Made by a program: the position numbers and the translations under genes
Part shown: positions 5,690 to 12,872 of the stretch, piece after piece
Layout: each line of letters starts with the position of its first letter
How positions within the stretch are numbered: the stretch's first letter is position 1
Assembly (NCBI GenBank): GCA_964559455.1
Contig: CAZLHO010000058.1
Span: forward strand, 1-16,363
Reading direction: 5' to 3'
Origin: CAZLHO01 sp964559455
GTDB taxonomy: Bacteria > Krumholzibacteriota > Krumholzibacteriia > LZORAL124-64-63
DNA: 16,363 bases
The notes under the pieces: generated by a model
Told to the model about the DNA's origin: nothing
What the model saw: the letters and a program-made list of their open reading frames with translations, nothing else
The model's database searches: none

Positions 5690-7075
5690 TCAGCGCGCCG
5701 GGGAACGATCGCCCGGGGCGTGCCGGAGCGTCGGCAGCAGCAGGGCGGCGGAGACGGCCAGGCCCGGGAAGATGGCCTCGACGCCCAGCCACGGCCCGCC
5801 GCGGCCCAGCGCCAGCCAGCCCAGCGAGACCGCTCCGGAGGCGATCATGGCCGTGGTGATGCGGCGCGGGGACGGCCGGCGGGGCGCGTGGCCCAGGGCC
5901 ACGGGCAGCAGCAGGACCGGAGTGCCGACGCTGCCCATGTGATGCCAGAGCTTCACGACCGATCCCGACCAGAGCGCCAGCGCGATCGCCAGCGCCGACG
6001 TGGCCAGCAGGCCCCAACGGATGTAGCCCAGCGACGTGGAGGGGGATTCCGTGGGCAGGATCCCGTCGGGCCGCCGCCGCCGCTGCAGGATGTCGCGGCC
6101 GCCGGTGACGGCGGCCAGCAGGGCGTTGCTGTCGATCGTCGACATGATCGTGGCCAGCAGGCCCACCGTGAAGACCCCGCTCCAGAACGGGGACAGGGTG
6201 CGCGCGGCCAGGGCCGGGAAGGCCGCCACCGGGTCGGCCAGGTCGGGCATCACGGCGCGGGCGTAGAGCCCGGCCGTGGTGGTCAGCAGGTCGAAGGCCA
6301 TCCAGCAGGCGATGGAGACGGCGATGCCCCGCCGGGCGACGGACTCGCTGCGCGCCGCGTAGCAGCGCTGGTAGAAAGCCGGTTCGACCAGGGTCGCCAT
6401 GGCGATGAAGTACCAGACGGCGACGGCCTGGAAACCGAGTCCGCCGTCCCAGCTCAGGTGTCCCGCAGGCAGCGCCGTCCGCAGGAACTCCCAGCCGCCG
6501 TAGCGCAGGACGCAGGCCGGCACCAGGACCAGGAAGCCCAGGAACATCAGCAGGAACTGCACGACGTCCGTGCCGACCACCGCGCGCAGCCCGCCGCGGA
6601 AGACGTAGCTCACGGACAGGGCCGTGCCCGCGGCCACGCCCGCCCACAGCGGCCATCCCGTGGCCATCCTCAGCAGTACGCCCAGCATGAGCACGTAGGC
6701 GGCGGGCACCGTCATCACGAAGATGACCGAAGCGCCGATCAGGGCGGGAGCGCGGCCGTAGCGTTCCGCCAGCAGGTCGGGCAGCGTGAGCATGCGGCTG
6801 CGGCGCGCGCGTCCGGCCAGGAAGACCGCGAAGACGCCGGCGAAGATATAGTAGGGGACGCCGAAGACGAGCCAGTTGCTGATCCCGTAGCGCCAGCCGT
6901 ATTCGCCGACGCCGAGGATGCCGCCGTACCACGAGGCCACGAGGGTGGCGACGAAGGCGGGCAGGGTCAGGCGCCGGCCGGCGACGATGAAGTCGGCCTC
7001 GTTGCGGGCCGGGGCGCGGAAGAGGCGCAGCACGACGTAGGCCAGGAAGAGGAGGTAGACGGCGAGCGCGGTCAT
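5690..7075 (-). CDS. Sodium:solute symporter (SSS) family transporter, candidate thiamin importer
   Basis: The protein has 461 residues and about 12-13 membrane helices along its whole length, as usual for the family. N-terminal SSS hallmarks are NEADFIVAGRRLTLPAFVATL (residues 25-45), then ASWYGGILGVGEYGWRYG; the TM8 sodium-site motif LATIMSTIDSNALLAAVTGG is at about 307-326, with Ser312 and Thr313 at the Na2-site positions. It sits in the inner membrane and should couple solute entry to sodium. The start codon overlaps the stop of the thiamin pyrophosphokinase gene by ATGA (7072-7075), and both genes follow a TonB receptor under a TPP riboswitch. This makes thiamin, or a precursor, the most likely substrate. 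SSS-type (PanF-like) proteins have been proposed as thiamin transporters elsewhere from riboswitch context, as I recall; the substrate cannot be read from the sequence itself. Confidence 0.88.
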   Translation of the reverse strand: MTALAVYLLFLAYVVLRLFRAPARNEADFIVAGRRLTLPAFVATLVASWYGGILGVGEYGWRYGISNWLVFGVPYYIFAGVFAVFLAGRARRSRMLTLPDLLAERYGRAPALIGASVIFVMTVPAAYVLMLGVLLRMATGWPLWAGVAAGTALSVSYVFRGGLRAVVGTDVVQFLLMFLGFLVLVPACVLRYGGWEFLRTALPAGHLSWDGGLGFQAVAVWYFIAMATLVEPAFYQRCYAARSESVARRGIAVSIACWMAFDLLTTTAGLYARAVMPDLADPVAAFPALAARTLSPFWSGVFTVGLLATIMSTIDSNALLAAVTGGRDILQRRRRPDGILPTESPSTSLGYIRWGLLATSALAIALALWSGSVVKLWHHMGSVGTPVLLLPVALGHAPRRPSPRRITTAMIASGAVSLGWLALGRGGPWLGVEAIFPGLAVSAALLLPTLRHAPGDRSPAR

Positions 7076-7779
7076 CGGGGAAAGGGGGAGTCCGGGTCCC
7101 GCGGCGGTTCGTGGCGGAGGCTCAGCAGCAGGGCTCCTTCGCCCAGGCCGATGCCCAGGGGCGGCGCGGCGACCTCGTTGGACAGCGACACGGCGTCTCC
7201 CCAGGCGAGGTCGGCCTCGTTCAGGGGGAAGATCGCGCCGCGCAGGGTTACCCGCCGCGCCGGGCCCCCCAGCGGCATCAGCGAGAAGCGGACGCCGGCC
7301 GGCAGCGACCAGCGGTGCGCCGAGTCGGGGCCGATCCGCACGGCGGTGTTGTACTCGTCGGCGATGCAGAGCCGCAGCTCGCCGGCGAAGCGCTCCAGCA
7401 GGGAGAGGTTGTAGAGCGAGTGATCCATGAGGCGGCCCAGGGCGCCCAGGAGGACGGCCTCCTCGATGCGGCGCTCGATGCAGAGGCGCAGGGCCTTCTC
7501 GGAGTCGCTGCTGTCCTGGTCGGGGACGTGCAGGTAGACGGGACCGTCGCGTCCCCGGAGCAGGCTTCCGCTCAGCGAATCGAAATCCCCGATCACCACG
7601 TCGGGCGGCCGGGGCAGGTGGTCGTAGGGATGCCCGGCCCTGTCGGTGCAGACGAAGAGGTCGGCTTCCTGGAGCCAGCCGGCCAGGCAGTCCCCGGGGG
7701 GCGGCGGGCCGTCGCAGAGGACGACGGCCCGCGGGCCCCGCTTGGGGAAGATCAGGGATTGGAGTTCGCGGCTCTTCAC
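7072..7779 (-). CDS. thiN: Thiamin pyrophosphokinase
   Basis: The protein has 235 residues from GTG 7779, preceded by a GGGGAGG ribosome site. It transfers pyrophosphate from ATP to thiamin to give thiamin pyrophosphate in the cytoplasm. The N-terminal catalytic domain shows VVLCDGPPP (19-27), FVCTDRAG (42-49), the metal-binding VVIGDFDSLS (61-70), then DQDSSDSEKAL (87-97) and GALGRLMDHSLYN (112-124), all in the family order; the C-terminal beta-sandwich domain follows (FSLMPLGGPARRVTLRGAIFPL). The usual GGRxDH reads GRLMDH, so the conserved Arg is displaced by one position. The gene lies 14 bp after the TonB receptor and overlaps the symporter by 4 bp. With the TPP riboswitch upstream, this marks the operon as thiamin salvage. 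Confidence 0.9.
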   Translation of the reverse strand: MKSRELQSLIFPKRGPRAVVLCDGPPPPGDCLAGWLQEADLFVCTDRAGHPYDHLPRPPDVVIGDFDSLSGSLLRGRDGPVYLHVPDQDSSDSEKALRLCIERRIEEAVLLGALGRLMDHSLYNLSLLERFAGELRLCIADEYNTAVRIGPDSAHRWSLPAGVRFSLMPLGGPARRVTLRGAIFPLNEADLAWGDAVSLSNEVAAPPLGIGLGEGALLLSLRHEPPRDPDSPFPR

Positions 7780-7793
7780 GAGCCTCCCCGTGG

Positions 7794-10331
7794 TCAGAAG
7801 CGGGCGCGCAGGCCCGCCAGGAAGTTCCGTTCGGCGGCCGGGATCACGAAGTTGGATCCGGCCCAGCCGTCGTAGTATCCGTTCGTGGCGTATTCCTCGT
7901 CAAACAGGTTCCGCAACCGCAGGTCGACCGTCACGCCGGCGGCGGCGGCCAGGCCGAGGCGGTCGAGCGGGGCGCTGAAGCCCAGGTCGACCGTGGTGTA
8001 GCCTTCCAGCACGCGGTCGTCCCGGCCGGAGCTGTCCAGGTGCTGCTCGCCCACGTTGCGCACGCGCAGCGTCGCGGCGACGGGGCCGAAGCCGGATTCC
8101 AGGGTCGCGCTGAGCAGGTGCGACGGGAACAGCGGGATCGGGTTGCCGGAGTAGTCCCGCCGGACGGTGCCCACGTAGTTCCATTCGTCGTCGTAGACGT
8201 CCTCGAAGACGCTGAAGTCGTCGTACTCGTCCCAGCTGCGGGAGGCGGCCAGGCGCAGGCGGTGGCGCGGAGAGAGGTCGGCGGCCAGGCCCAGCTCCAG
8301 GCCCCGGTGCAGGGTGCGATCGGCGTTGCCGCGGACGGCCAGCCCGTCCTCGTCGACCCCGCCGTAGGGCACGATCTCGTCCTCGAAATCCATCCAGTAG
8401 CCGTTCAGGGTCAGCGAGACGCGGCGCGTGCGCCAGCTGATCCCGCCCTCCCAGTTCAGCACCCGTTCCTCCCGGACCAGCGGCTCGAACCACTCCAGGT
8501 AGTCGACGTCGCCGTCGCCGTCCTCGTCGACCGTCTCGGAGCGGGCGAAGAGGGGGGCGACGCCCAGGTCGTCCGGCCCGTCCCAGGTGTCGAAGAGGTC
8601 GTTGTCGGCGGGCTCGCGGTGGGTGCGGCCCACGTGGCCGTAAAGGCCGAGATCGCCGCCCAGCAGGTCGCGCGGCACGTCCCAGAAGACGCCGCCCTTC
8701 GGGTTGAAGAAGTCGTATTCGACGGTGTAGGCGTTGCGCAGGGAGCCCTGGAAGTTGCCCGCCGGCTCCTGCAGGAATTCGTAGCGCTTGTGCTGGAACT
8801 GGAGGTCGGCGAGCAGGGTCAGGCCGGGCAGCGCCTCCCAGCGCTCGTTCACGTAGATCGACCACGCGGTCTTGTCGCCGGTGTACTCGTGGTACTTCCA
8901 GCCCTCGCCCAGATCCGCCGGGCCGAAGCCGGCGACCGAGAGAACGTCGCCCCAGTGGTTGCTGTGGAAGGTGTAGGCGTCGCCGCCGACAACGGTGCGG
9001 CCGTCGGGGTGGGCGACCGTCAACCGGGGCACCCAGCCCACCTGGTCCTTGCGGACCCACTTGCGCCGCACCAGGTCCGCCCGGTCGTCGGGCTGCAGGC
9101 CGAGCCGCAGGTCCAGGCCGAAGTCGACGGCGTCCTCGCCCTCCTTGAAGTTCTCGTAGAAACCCTCGCCGTGGATGACGAAGGCCGAGTTCTCCAGCGT
9201 CAGCGACGGTGACAGGTCCCAGCTGTGGTGCAGCTCGTAGTGCGGCTGGCGGAAGTCGTCGACGGCGTTGTGGTAGGTTTCGGGATTGGCCCGGCGGTCG
9301 CGGGCCAGCGTCTGCTCGTCGATGGCGTTCCAGCCGTGCAGGCTCTGCTCGCGGCCGGTGTAGACGTTGATCCGGGTGGCGCTGTTGGGCGTGACGTAGC
9401 GGCCGCTCCAGAAGACGGCCCACTGGTCGCTGCCCGTGCGGTCGCGGTAGCCGTCGCTCTCGAGGTGGCTGACGCGCAGGGCCGAACTGAAGCGGCCGCC
9501 GCGCAGGCCGGTGTTGTAGAGCAGGGACTGCTTGGCGGTGCCGTAGCTGCCGGCGAAGAGACCGGCCCGCATCTCGGGCTCGACCGTCAGGATGTCGGTG
9601 GCCAGGTTCACCGTGCCGCCGATGGCCGTCATGCCGCCCAGGGAGTTGGTCACTCCGCGCTGAACCTGGACGTCCTCCAGGGAAGAGGCCAGGTCGGGCA
9701 GGTCGACCCAGTAGACCTGGTGGTCCTCGGGATCGTTCAGGGGGATGCCGTCGACCATCACCCCGACGCGGCGCTGGTCGAAGCCGCGGATCTTCAGGTA
9801 GGTGTAGCCGATGCCGTTGCCGGCGTCGGAGCTGGCGTAGAGGCCGGGCGTGTCCTCCAGCAGCATCGGCACGTCGAGGTCGGCGTGGCGCGACTCGATG
9901 TCCTCGCGGGTCAGATTCGTCTGGCTGAGGTGGACGTCGGCGCCGTAACGCGACGCCCTGACGACGACCTCCTCGGCGGCGTAGACCGTCGGCTCCAGGC
10001 GCACCACCAGGGCGTCGGCCGCCGCGCCGGTCTCGATGCGGAGCAGCCGGGGCTCGTAGCCGATGCAGGTGACGACCAGGGTGAAGGGCGCTGCGGGAAC
10101 CTCGCGCAGCGTGAAGCCGCCGTCGGCGTCGGTCAGCGTTCCGGCTTCGCCGTCCCGGACGACGACGTCGACGCCGGCCAGGGAAAGACCGGTCTCGGCG
10201 TCGAGGACGCGACCCGTCAGGGGGGCGTCCGTCGCGGTCGCGGGCGCAACCGGGATCAGGAACGGCAGGAGCAGGGCGAGCAGAAAACCGCGACGTCCCC
10301 GGCGGGACGCGCTCGTGCGGCGGTGGGACAT
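7794..10331 (-). CDS. TonB-dependent outer-membrane receptor, predicted thiamin uptake
   Basis: The protein has 845 residues. ATG 10331 was chosen because AGGAGG lies 8 nt upstream (plus-strand 10340-10345) and it starts a signal peptide (RRGRRGFLLALLLPFLIP, cleaved near ATAT/DAP, residue 34). An upstream ATG at 10430 would fall inside the riboswitch. Domains in order: a carboxypeptidase-regulatory-like domain (about 38-115, LTGRVLDAETGLSLAGVDV), the plug (about 120-240, with YAAEEVVVRASR, LKIRGFDQRRVGVMVDGIPLND, and SLEDVQVQRG), then a 22-strand barrel ending RNLFDEEYATNGYYDG and a final Phe (FLAGLRARF), as required for outer-membrane insertion. The family imports scarce solutes across the outer membrane with energy from TonB/ExbBD. 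The upstream TPP riboswitch and the downstream thiamin pyrophosphokinase and symporter suggest thiamin as substrate, like the receptors reported in thiamin loci of Bacteroidota. Confidence 0.9.
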   Translation of the reverse strand: MSHRRTSASRRGRRGFLLALLLPFLIPVAPATATDAPLTGRVLDAETGLSLAGVDVVVRDGEAGTLTDADGGFTLREVPAAPFTLVVTCIGYEPRLLRIETGAAADALVVRLEPTVYAAEEVVVRASRYGADVHLSQTNLTREDIESRHADLDVPMLLEDTPGLYASSDAGNGIGYTYLKIRGFDQRRVGVMVDGIPLNDPEDHQVYWVDLPDLASSLEDVQVQRGVTNSLGGMTAIGGTVNLATDILTVEPEMRAGLFAGSYGTAKQSLLYNTGLRGGRFSSALRVSHLESDGYRDRTGSDQWAVFWSGRYVTPNSATRINVYTGREQSLHGWNAIDEQTLARDRRANPETYHNAVDDFRQPHYELHHSWDLSPSLTLENSAFVIHGEGFYENFKEGEDAVDFGLDLRLGLQPDDRADLVRRKWVRKDQVGWVPRLTVAHPDGRTVVGGDAYTFHSNHWGDVLSVAGFGPADLGEGWKYHEYTGDKTAWSIYVNERWEALPGLTLLADLQFQHKRYEFLQEPAGNFQGSLRNAYTVEYDFFNPKGGVFWDVPRDLLGGDLGLYGHVGRTHREPADNDLFDTWDGPDDLGVAPLFARSETVDEDGDGDVDYLEWFEPLVREERVLNWEGGISWRTRRVSLTLNGYWMDFEDEIVPYGGVDEDGLAVRGNADRTLHRGLELGLAADLSPRHRLRLAASRSWDEYDDFSVFEDVYDDEWNYVGTVRRDYSGNPIPLFPSHLLSATLESGFGPVAATLRVRNVGEQHLDSSGRDDRVLEGYTTVDLGFSAPLDRLGLAAAAGVTVDLRLRNLFDEEYATNGYYDGWAGSNFVIPAAERNFLAGLRARF

Positions 10332-10373
10332 GGAATCGCCTCCTGTACGGCGGAACGTGCAGGAGCCGGCATG

Positions 10374-10401
10374 AAAAGACCGGCCCCCCCAGGAAGCCGG
10401 C
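10374..10401 (-). terminator. Terminator-like hairpin in the riboswitch expression platform
   Basis: On the minus strand, GCCGGCTTCC (10401-10392) can pair with GGGGGCCGGT (ending 10379) around a 3-base loop, using G-U pairs in the middle; CTTTTC follows. It lies about 20 bases after the end of the TPP aptamer and some 45 bases before the receptor ATG, so TPP binding could favour premature termination. The U-run is short and the competing anti-terminator is not obvious, hence moderate confidence. Confidence 0.5.
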
Positions 10402-10419
10402 TCGGCGGGATCGCGTGGT

Positions 10420-10506
10420 GGATCAAGCACGTTTCCCTACGCCGGAATGACCCGGGTCAGGTTCGAAGGGTATCTCTCAGGTCTTGCGACCACCCCTAAC
10501 GGATCC
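10420..10506 (-). ncRNA. TPP riboswitch (THI element)
   Basis: The minus strand carries the full conserved TPP aptamer: GGGGTGG, a short P3 closed by GCAA, the CTGAGA pyrimidine-sensing segment, TACCCTTCGAACCTGA, then CCCGGGTCATTCCGG and GTAGGGAA in the pyrophosphate-sensing arm. The outer GGATC (10506-10502) and GATCC (10424-10420) can close the P1 stem. The core lies at about 10430-10500. It sits in the leader of the TonB receptor, thiamin pyrophosphokinase and symporter operon and starts at the predicted +1 of the promoter at 10514-10542. Expression should drop when TPP is abundant. The match to the known consensus is close and leaves little doubt. Confidence 0.96.
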
Positions 10507-10513
10507 GGAACCC

Positions 10514-10542
10514 ATCATAGGAAGGCGCCCGGGGGGTGTCAA
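10514..10542 (-). promoter_or_regulatory. Sigma-70-type promoter of the thiamin operon
   Basis: On the minus strand: TTGACA (10542-10537), a spacer of exactly 17 bases, and TATGAT (10519-10514). Six of six and five of six bases agree with the housekeeping consensus. Transcription should begin at about 10507, one base before the TPP aptamer. The same 116-bp gap also serves the divergent gene at 10623. Confidence 0.85.
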
Positions 10543-10589
10543 GGAGGGGCCCGCTGGCGTCGCCGCGTGGGCTGTGCTAAGTTCCGGCG

Positions 10590-10617
10590 CGCCGGCCCGC
10601 CGCCGGCGGGGGAGGAG
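10590..10617 (+). promoter_or_regulatory. Stem-loop directly before the ribosome site of the CNB-like gene
   Basis: CGCCGGC (10590-10596) and GCCGGCG (10602-10608) form a perfect 7-bp stem with a 5-base loop, and the Shine-Dalgarno GGAGGAG (10611-10617) begins two bases later. A -10-like GTGCTAAGTT lies just upstream (10575-10583), so the stem would be near the 5' end of the mRNA. A nearly identical arrangement precedes the gene at 14945. Its role, for example in mRNA stability or ribosome access, is unknown. Confidence 0.4.
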
Positions 10618-10622
10618 CGACC

Positions 10623-11027
10623 ATGACGCGCGAGACCGATAGCGACACCACCGCCGCGACGTCGGCGCCGGCCTGGATCCGGCTGCGGCGCGGCGCCAGG
10701 CTCTTCGCCCGGCAAAGCTTTCCGTCGGAGCGTCCTCCCGCAGGCGCCGCCGCGCTCAGGCTCGCCTCGAGCCAGCTTTTCCCGGCCGAGCGCGAGGGCG
10801 CCGTCGTCGTCCGCCGCGGCCGCCTGCGCGTGACCGAGTTCCTGCCGGACGGCCGCGAGATCTGCCGTGCGGTCCTGCAGTCGGGATCCTATCTTTTGGT
10901 CTCCGCGGCCCCGCCCGTCGACGACGACGGCCGGGGTATCCTGTCACTGGAACGCTGCGTCCTGATGGCCCTGGGCGAGACCGAGCTGTGGCTGCTGCCG
11001 CCCGGCGCCCTCCAGGAGGATCGATGA
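10623..11027 (+). CDS. Small protein resembling a cyclic-nucleotide-binding domain, no DNA-binding part
   Basis: The protein has 134 residues from ATG 10623 with GGAGGAG 5 nt upstream. Residues about 20-130 look like the beta-roll of Crp/Fnr-type or cNMP-binding domains: RLRRGARLFARQSFP, then VVVRRGRLRVTEFLPDGREI (61-80), a pattern close to the KGxVxVxxxxxDGRE segment of the family, and ICRAVLQSGSYLL after it. The last part (ERCVLMALGETELWLLPPGAL) matches the final beta strands. The phosphate-binding cassette of true cAMP binders is not evident and no helix-turn-helix follows, so it is neither a complete transcription factor nor proven to bind a nucleotide. Its stop codon overlaps the gpmI start (ATGA, 11024-11027), so the two are translated together. 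A regulatory or partner role for the mutase is a guess. Confidence 0.7.
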   Translation: MTRETDSDTTAATSAPAWIRLRRGARLFARQSFPSERPPAGAAALRLASSQLFPAEREGAVVVRRGRLRVTEFLPDGREICRAVLQSGSYLLVSAAPPVDDDGRGILSLERCVLMALGETELWLLPPGALQEDR

Positions 11028-12601
11028 CCGAGGCGAAGGCCGGCAAGCCGAACACCCCCCTGGTGCTGTGCATCCTCGACGGCGTGGGCCTGCGTCCCGG
11101 CGGCGAGACCGAGGGCAACGCCGTGGCCCTGGCGAAGCCCCGCTTCTACGAATCCCTCTTCGCGGACTATCCGTGGACCTCTCTGGCCTGCTGCGGCCCG
11201 GCCGTCGGGCTGCCCGAAGGCCAGATGGGCAACAGCGAGGTGGGCCACCTGACGATCGGCGCGGGCCGGATCATCGACCAGGAGCTCAACCGGGTCACGC
11301 GCAGCCTCGCCGACGGGGAGTTCGGCGAACTGTCCGCCTGGCGCGACCTGGTCGCAGGCGTGCGGGCCGGCTCGGGCCGGCTGCACCTGCTGGGATTGGT
11401 TTCGCCCGGCGGCGTCCACTCGCATACCGACCACCTCTACGGCATCGTCGCCGCCGCCCGCGACGCCGGCGTCGATGACGTCTGCGTGCACGCCTTCCTG
11501 GACGGCCGCGACACCGACCCCGAGAGCGGGGCCGGCTGCCTGCGCGAGCTCCGCGACCGGCTGGACGCGATCGGTGTCGGCCGCATCGCCAGCGTCTGCG
11601 GCCGCTACTGGGCGATGGACCGGGACAAGCGCTGGGACCGCCTCGAGAGGGCCTGGCGCATGCTCGTCCACGGCGAGGGGGAGCGGGGCGTCGATCCGGT
11701 GGCGATGGTCGAGGCCTCCTACGCCGCAGGCGTGACCGACGAGTTCGTGGCGCCCGGCGTGATCGTCGGCGCCGACGGCGAGCCGCTGGCGACCGTCGGC
11801 GACGGCGACGGCGTCTTCTTCTGGAACTTCCGCGCCGACCGCGCCCGCGAGTTGACCTGGGCCTTCAACGTCGACGACTTCGACGGCTTCGACCGTCCCC
11901 TTCGCCCCGACGTCCGCTACCTCTGCATGACCGACTACGACCAGAACCTGGACCTGCCGGTGCTCTTCCCGCCGCAGCGGCACCGCAACATCCTGGCCGA
12001 GGTCTTCGCCGCGCACGGGGTGCGCAACCTGCGCGCCGCCGAGACCGAGAAGTACGCCCACGTCACCTACTTCATGAACGGCGGCGTCGAGGAGCCCTAC
12101 CCGGGGGAGGACCGGCGGCTGGTGCCGTCGCCCAAGGTGGCGACCTACGATCTGCAGCCCGAGATGAGCGCGCAGGCGGTGGCGGCGGTGGTCCGCGAGG
12201 CCCTGGCCGAGGGGCGCCACGACGTCATCATCGTGAACTTCGCCAACGGCGACATGGTGGGGCATACCGGCGTGCTCGAGGCCGCCGTGGCCGCCGTGAA
12301 GACCCTGGACGGGATCCTGGCCGACCTCGTGCCGCGCGTGCTCGACGCCGGCGGCACCTTCCTGCTCACCGCCGACCACGGCAACTGCGAGCAGATGCTG
12401 GCGCCCGACGGGCGGGTTCTGACGAACCACACCCTTAACGAGGTGCCCTTCGTGGCCGTGGCCCGGGACTTGGCCGGCCGTCACGGAGCCTTCGCGGAGG
12501 GTTCCTTCGGGCTGCGGGACCTGGCGCCGACCGTCCTGGCGCGGCTCGGCCTGCCGGTGCCCGCGGAGATGACCGGACGCCCGATCCTGCGGAACTCCTA
12601 G
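11024..12601 (+). CDS. gpmI: 2,3-bisphosphoglycerate-independent phosphoglycerate mutase
   Basis: The protein has 525 residues, within the 505-550 usual for the family. It interconverts 3- and 2-phosphoglycerate in glycolysis and gluconeogenesis, in the cytoplasm, with two Mn ions. ATG 11024 follows AGGAGGA by 3-4 bases and overlaps the stop of the preceding gene; a longer frame back to 10988 lacks support. Motifs appear in family order: LVLCILDGVG (metal Asp19), GNSEVGH with nucleophile Ser71, VSPGGVHSHTDHLYG, FLDGRDTDPESG, RYWAMDRDKRWDR, FWNFRADRARELT, EKYAHVTYFMNGG, FANGDMVGHTG, LTADHGNCEQM and TNHTLNEVPFV. All catalytic and metal-binding residues that I can place are present, so it should be active. 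No clear terminator follows; the next gene has its own promoter. Confidence 0.97.
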   Translation: MTEAKAGKPNTPLVLCILDGVGLRPGGETEGNAVALAKPRFYESLFADYPWTSLACCGPAVGLPEGQMGNSEVGHLTIGAGRIIDQELNRVTRSLADGEFGELSAWRDLVAGVRAGSGRLHLLGLVSPGGVHSHTDHLYGIVAAARDAGVDDVCVHAFLDGRDTDPESGAGCLRELRDRLDAIGVGRIASVCGRYWAMDRDKRWDRLERAWRMLVHGEGERGVDPVAMVEASYAAGVTDEFVAPGVIVGADGEPLATVGDGDGVFFWNFRADRARELTWAFNVDDFDGFDRPLRPDVRYLCMTDYDQNLDLPVLFPPQRHRNILAEVFAAHGVRNLRAAETEKYAHVTYFMNGGVEEPYPGEDRRLVPSPKVATYDLQPEMSAQAVAAVVREALAEGRHDVIIVNFANGDMVGHTGVLEAAVAAVKTLDGILADLVPRVLDAGGTFLLTADHGNCEQMLAPDGRVLTNHTLNEVPFVAVARDLAGRHGAFAEGSFGLRDLAPTVLARLGLPVPAEMTGRPILRNS

Positions 12602-12691
12602 CGTTCGCGCAGGATGCGCCGCGCCGGGCAGGAGGGGATTGCCGGTCCTGAGATTGCTTTTGCGCCAATACGTGAAAAATTAGTGAATCCA

Positions 12692-12720
12692 TAGACACTT
12701 ACGCTTCTTCATGGTATGAT
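12692..12720 (+). promoter_or_regulatory. Sigma-70-type promoter of the exported OB/Ig-domain protein
   Basis: TAGACA (12692-12697), a 17-base spacer and TATGAT (12715-12720) fit the housekeeping promoter well, in a noticeably AT-richer stretch (12650-12730) than the rest of the window. The predicted start near 12727 leaves a leader of about 145 nt before the ATG at 12873. The remainder of the 271-bp gap after gpmI holds a 5-bp stem at 12607-12619 without a T-run. Confidence 0.65.
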
Positions 12721-12732
12721 TCGTCAATTCAC

Positions 12733-12759
12733 CAACCGGCCCCGTACCGAGGCCTGTTG
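12733..12759 (+). promoter_or_regulatory. Hairpin at the 5' end of a long mRNA leader
   Basis: CAACCGGCC (12733-12741) pairs with GGCCTGTTG (12751-12759) with one mismatch around a 9-base loop; ACCAAC (12731-12736) and GTTGGT (12761-12766) offer an alternative outer pairing. It starts a few bases after the predicted transcription start. It does not match any riboswitch family I know. It could protect the 5' end or regulate; that is speculation. Confidence 0.3.
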
Positions 12760-12872
12760 CGTTGGTTCACGTTCCGCTCTTCGTTAATGATGTCCAGAAC
12801 TTGACAGACCCAGCGGTTCCGTGAACGGCAGCCCGTACCTGCCCCTGGCCCGAGCCTGAGGAGATGGAGAGA

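Noticed and set aside
4716..6932. Minus-strand open frame of 738 codons
   Set aside because: Out-of-frame shadow of the symporter that continues antisense to the hydrolase-like gene; Arg/Pro-rich, no domain.
4184..7414. Plus-strand open frame of 1076 codons
   Set aside because: It crosses the sigma gene, the hydrolase-like gene and the symporter in wrong frames. Its Arg/Gly/Gln-rich composition is typical of GC-rich shadow frames and no motif was seen.
10332..10430. N-terminal extension of the TonB receptor from ATG 10430
   Set aside because: It would translate the riboswitch and the terminator-like hairpin; the ATG at 10331 has AGGAGG and begins a proper signal peptide.
12607..12619. Small inverted repeat after gpmI as a terminator
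   Set aside because: Only 5 bp with a 3-base loop and no T-run.
12801..12806. TTGACA as a second -35 element before the gene at 12873
   Set aside because: Nothing like a -10 element lies 16-18 bases downstream; the TAGACA/TATGAT pair at 12692-12720 is much better.
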